Below, one piece after another: positions 8,762 to 15,902 of a stretch of DNA of 64,000 nt. Source of the stretch: Actinomadura meyerae (GTDB lineage: Bacteria > Actinomycetota > Actinomycetes > Streptosporangiales > Streptosporangiaceae); NCBI RefSeq assembly GCF_900188445.1, contig NZ_FZOR01000033.1:31221-95220 (forward strand), given 5' to 3'. Numbering within the stretch: position 1 is the first letter of the stretch; the number at the start of each line of letters is the position of its first letter. The translations under genes and the position numbers were made by a program. The notes beneath the pieces were generated by a model. It did no database searches, was not told the origin of the DNA, and saw nothing but the letters and a program-made list of their open reading frames with translations.

Positions 8762-9868
8762 GTGAGTGAGGACGTGGTGGCGCGGCGCATCGTCGTCGTG
8801 GGGACGGGGCTGATCGGGACGTCGATCGCCCTGGCGATGCGCGAGCGCGGTGCCGAGGTGCTGCTGACCGACCGGGACGCGGCGGCGCTGTCGCTGGCGG
8901 TGGAGCTGGGCGCGGGGGAGGCGCTGCCGGACGGCGCGCACGCCGGGCCCGCCGACCTGGCGGTGCTGGCGGTGCCGCCGGCCGCGGTGGCGGTGACGCT
9001 GCTGGACGCACAGAAGCGCGGCCTGGCGACCGCCTACACCGATGTGGCGAGCGTGAAGGCGCTGCCGCTGGCGCAGGCGGCCGAGCTGGGCTGCGACCTG
9101 ACGGCGTTCGTGGCGGGGCATCCGCTGGCCGGGAGCGAGCGGTCGGGGCCGGGCGCGGCGCGCGCCGACCTGTTCCTCGGGCGCCCGTGGGCGCTGTGCG
9201 CGCCGCCCGAGGCGACGCCGGAGACCGTCGAGGCCGTCACGGGCCTGGTGAAGGCGTGCGGGGCGATGCCGGTGCGGGTGGACGCGGCCGAGCACGACCG
9301 GGCCGTCGCGCTGGTCTCGCACGGCCCGCACGTGGTGTCGGCTGCGGTGGCGGCGCGGCTGACGGGCGCCGACGACGTGGCGCTGGGCCTCGCGGGGCAG
9401 GGCGTCCGGGACGTGACGCGGATCGCGGCGAGCGACCCGCGGCTGTGGATCGGCATCCTGTCGGCGAACTCCCAGCCCGTCGCGGACGTGCTGGAGGCCG
9501 TCGCGACGGATCTCGCGGTGGCGGCGTCGCTGCTGCGCGACGGCAGCGAGGAGGCCGCCGCCCACGTCGCGGACCTGCTGCTGCGCGGGAACGCGGGCCG
9601 GTCCCGCATCCCCGGCAAGCACGGGGGCGACCAGCCCGCCTACGCCACCGTCCAGGTGGTCATCCCCGACCGCCCCGGCGAGCTGGCGATGATCTTCCAG
9701 GCGGCGGGGATCGCGGGCGTCAACATCGAGGACGTGACGATCGAGCACTCCCCGGGCCGCCCGCTCGGCGTCCTGGAGCTGGCGGTGGTCCCGGAGGCCG
9801 CCGACCGCCTGGCCGCGGAGCTGCGCTCGCGCGGCTGGTCGGTGCCGGGGGCCTCCGGGGACCGGTAG
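8762..9868 (+). CDS. tyrA: Prephenate dehydrogenase
   Basis: Oxidative decarboxylation of prephenate to 4-hydroxyphenylpyruvate with NAD(P)+, leading to tyrosine. The Rossmann motif is VVGTGLIGTSIAL (residues 12-24). The catalytic region shows GHPLAGSERSGPGAA with the conserved His and Ser. A C-terminal ACT domain (about 295-365, starting VQVVIPDRPGELAMIF) suggests feedback control by an amino acid. GTG start; 29 bases downstream of aroH. Confidence 0.92.
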   Translation: MSEDVVARRIVVVGTGLIGTSIALAMRERGAEVLLTDRDAAALSLAVELGAGEALPDGAHAGPADLAVLAVPPAAVAVTLLDAQKRGLATAYTDVASVKALPLAQAAELGCDLTAFVAGHPLAGSERSGPGAARADLFLGRPWALCAPPEATPETVEAVTGLVKACGAMPVRVDAAEHDRAVALVSHGPHVVSAAVAARLTGADDVALGLAGQGVRDVTRIAASDPRLWIGILSANSQPVADVLEAVATDLAVAASLLRDGSEEAAAHVADLLLRGNAGRSRIPGKHGGDQPAYATVQVVIPDRPGELAMIFQAAGIAGVNIEDVTIEHSPGRPLGVLELAVVPEAADRLAAELRSRGWSVPGASGDR

Positions 9869-9930
9869 CCTGGTTCGCCGGGGGGATTCCGGGCCTCTGC
9901 GCCGCGCGGCGGCGCGCGCCGCCCGTTCTC

Positions 9931-9954
9931 GTCCGCCGGCCGGGGCCGGCGGAC
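9931..9954. terminator. Hairpin between tyrA and cmk
   Basis: An 11-base perfect inverted repeat (9931-9941 with 9944-9954) with a two-base centre lies 63 bases after the tyrA stop and 29 before cmk. There is no T-run. It may act as a partial terminator or as an mRNA processing site inside the operon. Confidence 0.5.
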
Positions 9955-9982
9955 GCTCCGACGACGAAGAGAGGGAGCGATC

Positions 9983-10645
9983 GTGCCGCTCGTCATCGCC
10001 ATGGACGGACCCTCCGGTTCGGGCAAGTCCAGCGCGTCCAAGGGCGTCGCCCGCGCGCTCGGGCTGCGGTACCTGGACACCGGTGCCATGTACCGCGCCA
10101 TGACGTGGTGGATGCTGGACCGGGGCGTGCCCGTGGAGGACGGCGCCGCCGTCGCGGCGCGCGCCCTCGACCCGGAGATCGTGTCGGGCACCGATCCGGA
10201 CGCCCCGGCGATCACGGTGGACGGGGTGGACGTGGCCGGGCCGATCCGCACCCGCGAGGTGACGAACGCGGTCAGCGCGGTCAGCGCCGTCCCGGCGGTC
10301 CGGACCCGGCTGGTCGAGCTCCAGCGGGAGATCATCGGGGCCGGCGGGATCGTGGTGGAGGGCCGCGACATCGGCACGGTCGTGGCGCCGGACGCGGCGG
10401 TGAAGGTGTACCTGACGGCCAGCGAGGAGGCGCGCGCCGCGCGCCGGGCGAAGGACCTCGCGGCCGACCCGGGGGCGTCGGTGACGGTGACGCGGGCCGA
10501 GCAGGCGCGGCGGGACCGGCTCGACTCCACCCGGAAGGCGTCGCCGCTGGCGAAGGCGGCCGGCGCGCACGAGATCGACTCGACGGAGCTGAGCCTCGCC
10601 GAGGTCATCGAGGCGGTCGTCCGCCTCGCCAAAGAGCATGAGTGA
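9983..10645 (+). CDS. cmk: Cytidylate kinase
   Basis: Phosphorylates CMP and dCMP with ATP. The P-loop GPSGSGKSSASKG is at residues 9-21, followed by LDTGAMYRAMT (the nucleotide monophosphate-binding motif) and VEGRDIGTVVAPDA. The lid region and RRDRLDSTRKASPL near the C-terminus are typical. 220 residues. GTG start with GAGGGAG upstream. Coupling of cmk to der is frequent in actinobacteria. Confidence 0.95.
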   Translation: MPLVIAMDGPSGSGKSSASKGVARALGLRYLDTGAMYRAMTWWMLDRGVPVEDGAAVAARALDPEIVSGTDPDAPAITVDGVDVAGPIRTREVTNAVSAVSAVPAVRTRLVELQREIIGAGGIVVEGRDIGTVVAPDAAVKVYLTASEEARAARRAKDLAADPGASVTVTRAEQARRDRLDSTRKASPLAKAAGAHEIDSTELSLAEVIEAVVRLAKEHE

Positions 10646-10680
10646 GGGGGCGGCCTGAGGGCCGTCCCGGGGACAGGGCA

Positions 10681-12066
10681 GTGAGCGATTACGAGATCGA
10701 AACGGTGGACGTCGTCGAGGACGTCGCCGGGGACGCGGGGCCGGCGCCGGTGGTGGCGGTGGTCGGGCGGCCGAACGTCGGCAAGTCCACCCTCGTCAAC
10801 CGGATCCTCGGCCGCCGCGAGGCGGTCGTGGAGGACGTCCCGGGCGTGACCCGCGACCGGGTCGCCTACGACGCGGCGTGGAGCGGGCGCCGGTTCACCG
10901 TCGTCGACACCGGCGGGTGGCTGCCCGACTCGTCCGGCCTGGCCGCGGCGATCGCGGAGCAGGCGCGGCTGGCGGTCGACCTGGCGGACGTGGTGATGTT
11001 CGTGGTCGACGCGACCGTGGGCGCGACCGACGTGGACGAGGCCGTGGTGGAGATCCTGCGCCGGGCCGGCAAGCCGGTGGTGCTGGTCGCCAACAAGGTC
11101 GACGACGCGGGCGCCGAGTCGGACGCGGCGCTGCTGTGGTCGCTCGGCATCGGCGAGCCGCATCCGGTGAGCGCGCTGCACGGGCGCGGCAGCGGCGACC
11201 TGCTCGACGCGGTGCTGGAGGCGCTGCCGGCCGAGCCGCCGCCGGAGACGTTCGGCGAGGCGGGCGGGCCGCGCCGGATCGCGTTGCTCGGCCGTCCGAA
11301 CGTGGGCAAGTCGAGCCTGCTGAACAAGCTGGCGGGGGAGAACCGCGCGGTCGTGGACTCGGTGGCGGGCACGACCCGCGACCCGGTCGACGAGCTGATC
11401 GAGCTGGGCGGGCGGACCTGGCGGTTCATCGACACGGCCGGGATCCGGCGACGGCACCGGGAGAACCAGGGCGCCGACTTCTACGCGACGCTGCGCACGC
11501 AGTCGGCGCTGGAGCGCGCCGAGGTCGCGGTGGTGCTGGTGGACGCCGACCAGCCGCTGGCCGAGCAGGACCTGCGGATCATCTTGATGGTGATCGAGTC
11601 GGGCCGGTCGCTGGTGCTGGCGTACAACAAGTGGGACCTGCTGGACGAGGAGCGCCGCCACTACCTGGAGCGCGAGATCGACCGGCAGCTGCACAACGCG
11701 CGCTGGGCGCCGCGGGTGAACATCTCCGCGAAGACCGGCCGGCACGTGGAGAAGCTGGTGCCGGGCATCGAGACGGCCCTGGCGGGCTGGGAGACGCGGG
11801 TCCCGACGTCGAAGCTGAACCAGTTCTTCGCCGACCTGGTGAACTCGCACCCGCACCCGGTGCGGGGCGGCAAGCAGCCGCGGGTGCTGTTCGCGACGCA
11901 GGCGGGGGTGCGGCCGCCGCGGTTCGTGCTGTTCACGTCCGGCTTCCTGGAGGAGGGCTACCGGCGGTTCATCGAGCGGCGGCTGCGCGAGGAGTTCGGC
12001 TTCGCCGGCACCCCGCTGGACATCACGATGAAGATCCGCGAAAAGCGCGGCAAGAACCGCAGATAG
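10681..12066 (+). CDS. der: Ribosome-assembly GTPase Der (EngA)
   Basis: Double GTPase needed for 50S subunit maturation. Two tandem G domains are visible: the first with GRPNVGKST and later NKVD, the second with GRPNVGKSS and NKWD. A C-terminal KH-like domain covers about residues 365-461 and ends in the basic REKRGKNRR. GTG at 10681 was chosen because GGGGACAGGG precedes it; an upstream GTG at 10642 is in frame but would add an unconserved 13-residue tail. It is the last gene of the core operon and is followed by a strong terminator. Confidence 0.95.
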   Translation: MSDYEIETVDVVEDVAGDAGPAPVVAVVGRPNVGKSTLVNRILGRREAVVEDVPGVTRDRVAYDAAWSGRRFTVVDTGGWLPDSSGLAAAIAEQARLAVDLADVVMFVVDATVGATDVDEAVVEILRRAGKPVVLVANKVDDAGAESDAALLWSLGIGEPHPVSALHGRGSGDLLDAVLEALPAEPPPETFGEAGGPRRIALLGRPNVGKSSLLNKLAGENRAVVDSVAGTTRDPVDELIELGGRTWRFIDTAGIRRRHRENQGADFYATLRTQSALERAEVAVVLVDADQPLAEQDLRIILMVIESGRSLVLAYNKWDLLDEERRHYLEREIDRQLHNARWAPRVNISAKTGRHVEKLVPGIETALAGWETRVPTSKLNQFFADLVNSHPHPVRGGKQPRVLFATQAGVRPPRFVLFTSGFLEEGYRRFIERRLREEFGFAGTPLDITMKIREKRGKNRR

Positions 12067-12083
12067 CGAAATATTCGGCGATA

Positions 12084-12114
12084 CGGCCCGTCCGGATCTT
12101 TCCCGGACGGGCCG
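12084..12114 (+). terminator. Terminator of the der operon
   Basis: A perfect 12-base stem (12084-12095 with 12103-12114) with a 7-base loop lies 18 bases after the der stop. The lack of a T-run is usual for actinobacterial intrinsic terminators. Confidence 0.8.
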
Positions 12115-12139
12115 CGGCGTGTCAGGATGCTGCTGCGGA

Positions 12140-12167
12140 CATCGAGTAAGTCTTCCATTACTCGATG
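12140..12167. repeat. Perfect 10-base inverted repeat
   Basis: CATCGAGTAA at 12140-12149 is mirrored by TTACTCGATG at 12158-12167 with an 8-base spacer. It is less GC-rich than the surroundings and stands 73 bases upstream of the small membrane gene at 12240. It could be an operator or an RNA hairpin in that gene's leader. Confidence 0.6.
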
Positions 12168-12239
12168 ATCCGCGGGAACGTGGTGGACGCCCCGGGGACC
12201 CCGGCCCCCGGGACATCGGGCGCGGTCGAGGGGTGCGAC

Positions 12240-12443
12240 GTGAAGCTCTTGCTGCTCATCTCCGTTGCCGTCGCGTGCGTGGCGCTCAGCTTCGCCTGGC
12301 GGGAGCCGTGGATCGGCGGCGTCGGCCTGCTGATCGCCTTCGTGGCGATGTTCACCGACCGCGACGACGTGCGGACCGACGACGAGCGCGGCAGCTACGA
12401 GACCACCAAGGCGGTCCGCAACATGCGCCGCCGCGACCGCTAG
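12240..12443 (+). CDS. Small two-helix membrane protein
   Basis: 67 residues. GTG 12240 has GAGGGG 6 bases upstream and starts MKLLLLISVAVAC, a hydrophobic helix; a second helix is WIGGVGLLIAFVAMF. The C-terminal third is charged and cytosolic (DRDDVRTDDERGSYE, ending RNMRRRDR). An upstream ATG at 12165 is in frame but adds a Pro/Gly-rich leader and lies over the inverted repeat, so it is less likely. No family is recognised. The stop shares CTAG (12440-12443) with the convergent gene's stop. Confidence 0.6.
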   Translation: MKLLLLISVAVACVALSFAWREPWIGGVGLLIAFVAMFTDRDDVRTDDERGSYETTKAVRNMRRRDR

Positions 12444-13066
12444 CGTTCGTACCGGCGCTCGCCCGCGACGGGCTGGTCATGGCCCGGCTGCGGCTGCTGC
12501 GGGACGCGCCCGCCCTGGTTCTCCCGGGCGTAGCGGCCGTGCACGATCGGCTGGGTGGCGGTCGCGCCGCCTCCCGCGCCGGTGCCGGTGCCGCCGGCCG
12601 CCCGTGCCGCCTCCCGCGCGCCGAGCACGGCGAACCGGCCGAGCGCGAGCGCGGCGAAGAACACGGTGACCACGCCGAGGCCGGTGAAGCCGGCGAGCTG
12701 CTCGGCGATGATCTGGCCTTCGCCGGTGCCGAGCGGGGTCCCGATGCCGGGGACGTCCCACAGCCCGGCGAGGATCGGGCCGATGGCGAACCAGGCGCCG
12801 CCGAGCGCGGCGATCCAGCCGCCGAACATGGCGAGGGCGCGGTTGGCGCTGAAGAGCAGGATGAGCCCGCCGAGGACCGTCGCGGCCGCCGGGGCGATGC
12901 TCAGTTCGAGCCGTTCGGTGGTGTAGACCCAGGTGTCGTCCGGCGCGAAGCCGAACCCGAAGTAGGGGCCGGCGAAGGGCAGCAGGCCGCCCCACAGCCC
13001 CAGCAGGATCAGCATGACTCCGCTGAGGACGCCCCGGGTGCGAGGTGCTCGCATGGTCCCAGTCAT
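12440..13066 (-). CDS. Polytopic membrane protein of unknown function
   Basis: 208 residues. Predicted helices: residues 12-40 (LSGVMLILLGLWGGLLPF), 60-85, 88-112, and 135-160 (GLGVVTVFFAALALG). The C-terminal 45 residues are Gly/Gln/Arg-rich and cytosolic. Start at 13066 is set by AGGAGG 7 bases upstream; the ATG at 13072 would sit right against that site. The four-helix layout with an extracytoplasmic Gly/Pro loop resembles generic actinobacterial envelope proteins. No enzymatic motif is seen. Confidence 0.7.
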   Translation of the reverse strand: MTGTMRAPRTRGVLSGVMLILLGLWGGLLPFAGPYFGFGFAPDDTWVYTTERLELSIAPAAATVLGGLILLFSANRALAMFGGWIAALGGAWFAIGPILAGLWDVPGIGTPLGTGEGQIIAEQLAGFTGLGVVTVFFAALALGRFAVLGAREAARAAGGTGTGAGGGATATQPIVHGRYARENQGGRVPQQPQPGHDQPVAGERRYER

Positions 13067-13179
13067 GATCATTCCTCCTGACCGGGCGGGTGCGGAAATC
13101 TGTTGAGTGACCGTTTACCCGGTGCGGACCGGCCCACACGGCGACAAGACCCAGACATGGCCAATAGGGGAGTATTTCC

Positions 13180-13278
13180 ATGGAAAGCGACATAGCGGTC
13201 AGGCGGGTCCGGTGGGAACCACCGGTCGGCTGGGTCGGCCTCGGCATGATCACCGAGGTCCTGCTGGACGCGAGCTGA
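13180..13278 (+). CDS. Possible small protein, 32 residues
   Basis: ATG at 13180 follows AGGGGAG with 7-base spacing, one of the best ribosome sites in the region. The peptide begins MESDIAVRRVRWEPPVGW and ends EVLLDAS; it has no signal peptide or Cys. It lies in an otherwise empty 300-base stretch (13067-13370) between a divergent membrane gene and the molybdate regulator. No homologue is recognised. Confidence 0.4.
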   Translation: MESDIAVRRVRWEPPVGWVGLGMITEVLLDAS

Positions 13279-13370
13279 CCGCAGATGCGAGGCCTGGCGG
13301 CCTGCAAGGGCCGCATTATCCAGACCTACAGGGCTCTTCTCCTCGTACCGCGGTTGGCTAAGCTGCCTGC

Positions 13371-13784
13371 GTGACCACGTTCAGGATCAGCGAGGCGGCC
13401 GCGCTGCTCGGCGTCAGCGCGGACACGGTCCGCCGCTGGGTGGACGGCGGGCGGCTGCCCGCGTCCCGGGACGAGCACGGCCACCGGCGCGTGCCGGGCG
13501 CCGAGCTGGCCGCCTTCGTGCGCGACCAGGCGCGCGCGGCCGGGCCGTCCGACCGGCCGGAGCGGTTCTCCTCGGCGCGCAACCGGCTGCGGGGAATCGT
13601 CACCGACGTCGTGCGGGACGGGGTGATGGCGCAGGTGGAGATCCAGGCGGGGCCGTTCCGGGTGGTGTCGCTGATGAGCCGCGAGGCCGCCGACGACCTC
13701 GGCCTCCGGGTCGGCGTGGTCGCCGACGCGGTGGTGAAGTCGACGAACGTCGTGGTCGAGGTCGCGGAACCGGGAGCGCCATGA
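13371..13784 (+). CDS. Molybdate-type regulator: HTH plus TOBE/Mop domain
   Basis: Residues 1-50 form an excisionase/MerR-like helix-turn-helix (ISEAAALLGVSADTVRRW). Residues 68-132 form a TOBE/Mop domain of the kind that binds molybdate or tungstate (NRLRGIVTDVV ... VVKSTNVVVEV). This architecture is known beside mod genes in actinobacteria and fits an oxyanion-sensing regulator of the operon. GTG start. The stop overlaps an ATG (13781-13784), coupling it to the following mini-ORF and modB. Confidence 0.88.
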   Translation: MTTFRISEAAALLGVSADTVRRWVDGGRLPASRDEHGHRRVPGAELAAFVRDQARAAGPSDRPERFSSARNRLRGIVTDVVRDGVMAQVEIQAGPFRVVSLMSREAADDLGLRVGVVADAVVKSTNVVVEVAEPGAP

Positions 13785-13837
13785 TCGGGAAGGCCGTGCC
13801 GGGGGCGCCGGCCGGGGCGGGCTCCGGGGCGCCGTGA
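13781..13837 (+). CDS. 18-codon coupling ORF in the place of modA
   Basis: ATGA at 13781-13784 overlaps the regulator's stop, and GTGA at 13834-13837 overlaps the start of modB. The peptide is MIGKAVPGAPAGAGSGAP. A molybdate-binding lipoprotein gene (modA, about 250 codons) normally occupies this slot. The Met-Ile-Gly-Lys start and Ala/Gly composition could be what is left of its signal peptide after an internal deletion, or the ORF may only carry ribosomes to modB. It has no lipobox cysteine. Confidence 0.45.
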   Translation: MIGKAVPGAPAGAGSGAP

Positions 13838-14646
13838 GGCCGGCGGGAGAGGCCGACCGGCCGCCGGGGCGGCCGCCCTGGATCCTGCTGCTGCCCGCGC
13901 TCGCCGGGCTGGCGTTCCTGGTGCTGCCGCTGGCCGGGCTGCTCGTCCGGGCGCCCTGGTCGACGCTCGGCACCCGGCTGGCGGAGCCCGAGGTGCTGGA
14001 GGCGCTGCGCCTGTCGCTGCTCAGCGCCACCCTCGCCACCTGCCTGTGCCTGCTGCTCGGTGTCCCGCTGGCGTGGACGCTGGCCCGCGTCCGGTTCCCG
14101 GGCGTCCGGCTCGTCCGGGCGCTGGTGACGGTGCCGCTGGTGCTGCCGCCGGTCGTCGGCGGCGTCGCGCTGCTGCTCGTCCTCGGGCGGCGCGGCCTGG
14201 TCGGCGGGTGGCTGGACGAGGCGTTCGGGATCACGTTCCCGTTCACCACCGCCGGGGTCGTGCTGGCCGAGACGTTCGTCGCGATGCCGTTCCTGGTGAT
14301 CAGCGTGGAGGGGGCGCTGCGCGCCGCCGACCTGCGCTACGAGGAGGCCGCCGCCACGCTCGGCGCCGGCCGCTGGACGGTGTTCCGGCGGGTCACCCTG
14401 CCGCTCGTCGCGCCCGGCGTGGCGGCGGGCGCGGTGCTGTGCTGGGCGCGGGCGCTGGGGGAGTTCGGCGCGACGATCACCTTCGCGGGCAACTTCCCGG
14501 GCCGGACGCAGACGATGCCGCTCGCGGTCTACCTGGCGCTGGAGACCGATCCGCAGGCCGCGATCGTGCTCAGCCTCGTCCTGCTGGCGGTGTCGGTGGT
14601 CGTCCTCGCCGCGCTGCGGGACCGCTGGGTCGGGACGTCGAGATGA
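13834..14646 (+). CDS. modB: Molybdate ABC transporter permease
   Basis: Inner-membrane channel subunit for molybdate import. About six hydrophobic segments are visible, beginning with WILLLPALAGLAFLVLPLAG. The cytosolic EAA-type coupling motif is EEAAATLGAGRWTVFRRVTLP (about residues 170-190), and GEFGATITFAGNFPGRTQT is the ModB/CysT-type signature near the C-terminus. 270 residues. GTG start overlaps the mini-ORF, ATGA overlap with modC. The operon lacks its own ModA. Confidence 0.93.
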   Translation: MRPAGEADRPPGRPPWILLLPALAGLAFLVLPLAGLLVRAPWSTLGTRLAEPEVLEALRLSLLSATLATCLCLLLGVPLAWTLARVRFPGVRLVRALVTVPLVLPPVVGGVALLLVLGRRGLVGGWLDEAFGITFPFTTAGVVLAETFVAMPFLVISVEGALRAADLRYEEAAATLGAGRWTVFRRVTLPLVAPGVAAGAVLCWARALGEFGATITFAGNFPGRTQTMPLAVYLALETDPQAAIVLSLVLLAVSVVVLAALRDRWVGTSR

Positions 14647-15725
14647 CCGGAGCGGATCGCGGCGCCGTCGCCCCCGGGAAGGCGGGGGCCGGGCTGGACG
14701 CGCGGCTCGTGGTGCGGCGCGCGTCCTTCGACCTCGACCTGCCGCTCACCGCCGCGCCCGGCGAGGTCGTCGCGCTGCTCGGCCCGAACGGCGCCGGGAA
14801 GAGCACCGCCCTGCGCGCCCTGGCCGGGCTCGTCCCGATGGCGAGCGGGCACGTCCGGGTGGACGGCGAGGACCTGCGCCCGCTGCCCCCGGACCGCCGC
14901 CGCATCGGCATGGTCTTCCAGGACTACCTGCTGTTCCCGCACCTCAGCGTGCTGGAGAACGTCGCGTTCGGGCCGCGCTGCCGGGGGATGCGCCGCCGCG
15001 CCGCGCGCCGCGTCGCCGCCGGTTGGCTGGAGCGGGTGGGCCTGGCCGGGTACGCGCAGGCGCGGCCCCGCGCGCTGTCGGGCGGGCAGGCGCAGCGGGT
15101 CGCGCTCGCCCGCGCGCTGGCCGTCGACCCGGGCCTGCTCCTGCTGGACGAGCCGCTCGCCGCCCTCGACGCCCACACGCGGCTGGAGATCCGGGCCGCG
15201 CTGCGCCGCCACCTCGCCGGGTTCGCGGGAGCGGCGGTGCTGGTCACCCACGACCCCCTCGACGCGATGGTGCTGGCCGACCGCATCGCGGTGGTCGAGG
15301 GCGGGCGGCTCGTCCAGGAGGGCGCGCCCGCGGACGTCGCGCGCCACCCCCGCACCGACTACGTGGCCCGGCTCGTCGGGCTGAACCTGTACCGGGGGCG
15401 GGCCGAGGGCGGGACCGTGGCGATCGGCGACGGCGCCACGCTCGACACGGTCGACTCTCCCGGCGGTGAGGTCTTCATAGCCTTCGAGCCGTCCGCGGTG
15501 GCGCTGTACCGGACGCGCCCGGACGGCAGCCCCCGCAACCTCTGGCGCGCCCGCGTGGCCGCCGTCGAACGGCACGGGGACCGGGTCCGGGTCCGGCTGT
15601 CCGGGCCGCCTTTCGACGCCGTCGCGGACGTGACTCCGGCCGCCGTGGCCGAACTCGAATTGTCGGAGGGCACCGAGGTGTGGGCCGCTGTCAAGGCCAC
15701 CGAGACCCGCGTTTACCCAGCTTGA
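14643..15725 (+). CDS. modC: Molybdate ABC transporter ATP-binding protein
   Basis: ATPase that powers molybdate import with ModB. Walker A LGPNGAGKST is at about residues 46-55, Q-loop VFQDYLLFPH, signature LSGGQAQRVALARAL, Walker B LLLLDEPLAALD and the switch His in VTHDPLDAM. A C-terminal TOBE-like domain (about 265-360) probably senses oxyanion. 360 residues. ATG overlaps the modB stop by the ATGA arrangement. The last gene of the operon. Confidence 0.93.
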   Translation: MTGADRGAVAPGKAGAGLDARLVVRRASFDLDLPLTAAPGEVVALLGPNGAGKSTALRALAGLVPMASGHVRVDGEDLRPLPPDRRRIGMVFQDYLLFPHLSVLENVAFGPRCRGMRRRAARRVAAGWLERVGLAGYAQARPRALSGGQAQRVALARALAVDPGLLLLDEPLAALDAHTRLEIRAALRRHLAGFAGAAVLVTHDPLDAMVLADRIAVVEGGRLVQEGAPADVARHPRTDYVARLVGLNLYRGRAEGGTVAIGDGATLDTVDSPGGEVFIAFEPSAVALYRTRPDGSPRNLWRARVAAVERHGDRVRVRLSGPPFDAVADVTPAAVAELELSEGTEVWAAVKATETRVYPA

Positions 15726-15824
15726 GGCGGCCCCCCGGGGCGTATGGGGAGGTGGCGGGCATCACGTCCGGTTCCGCGTGAGAACAATCACAAAGCGGGC
15801 ATACGCCCAGAAAAGCGGACGTGA

Positions 15825-15838
15825 TTGGTCCAGACCAA
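15825..15838. promoter_or_regulatory. GntR/DasR-like palindrome upstream of pckG
   Basis: TTGGTC-CA-GACCAA, a perfect 6-2-6 palindrome, 65 bases before the pckG start. It differs from the published DasR-type site TGGTCTAGACCA only in the central pair. It is likely an operator for a GntR/HutC-family regulator controlling gluconeogenesis; the regulator itself is not in the window. Confidence 0.55.
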
Positions 15839-15902
15839 ATGGCAAAAACGTCGGGTCTTGTTCATCATGCAGAGATCCTGCGAACAGCTGAAGGAGTAGC
15901 CC

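Noticed and set aside
13107..13361. 84-codon plus-strand frame before the molybdate regulator
   Set aside because: Poor start and no ribosome site; the 32-codon frame at 13180 in another frame has a far better site.
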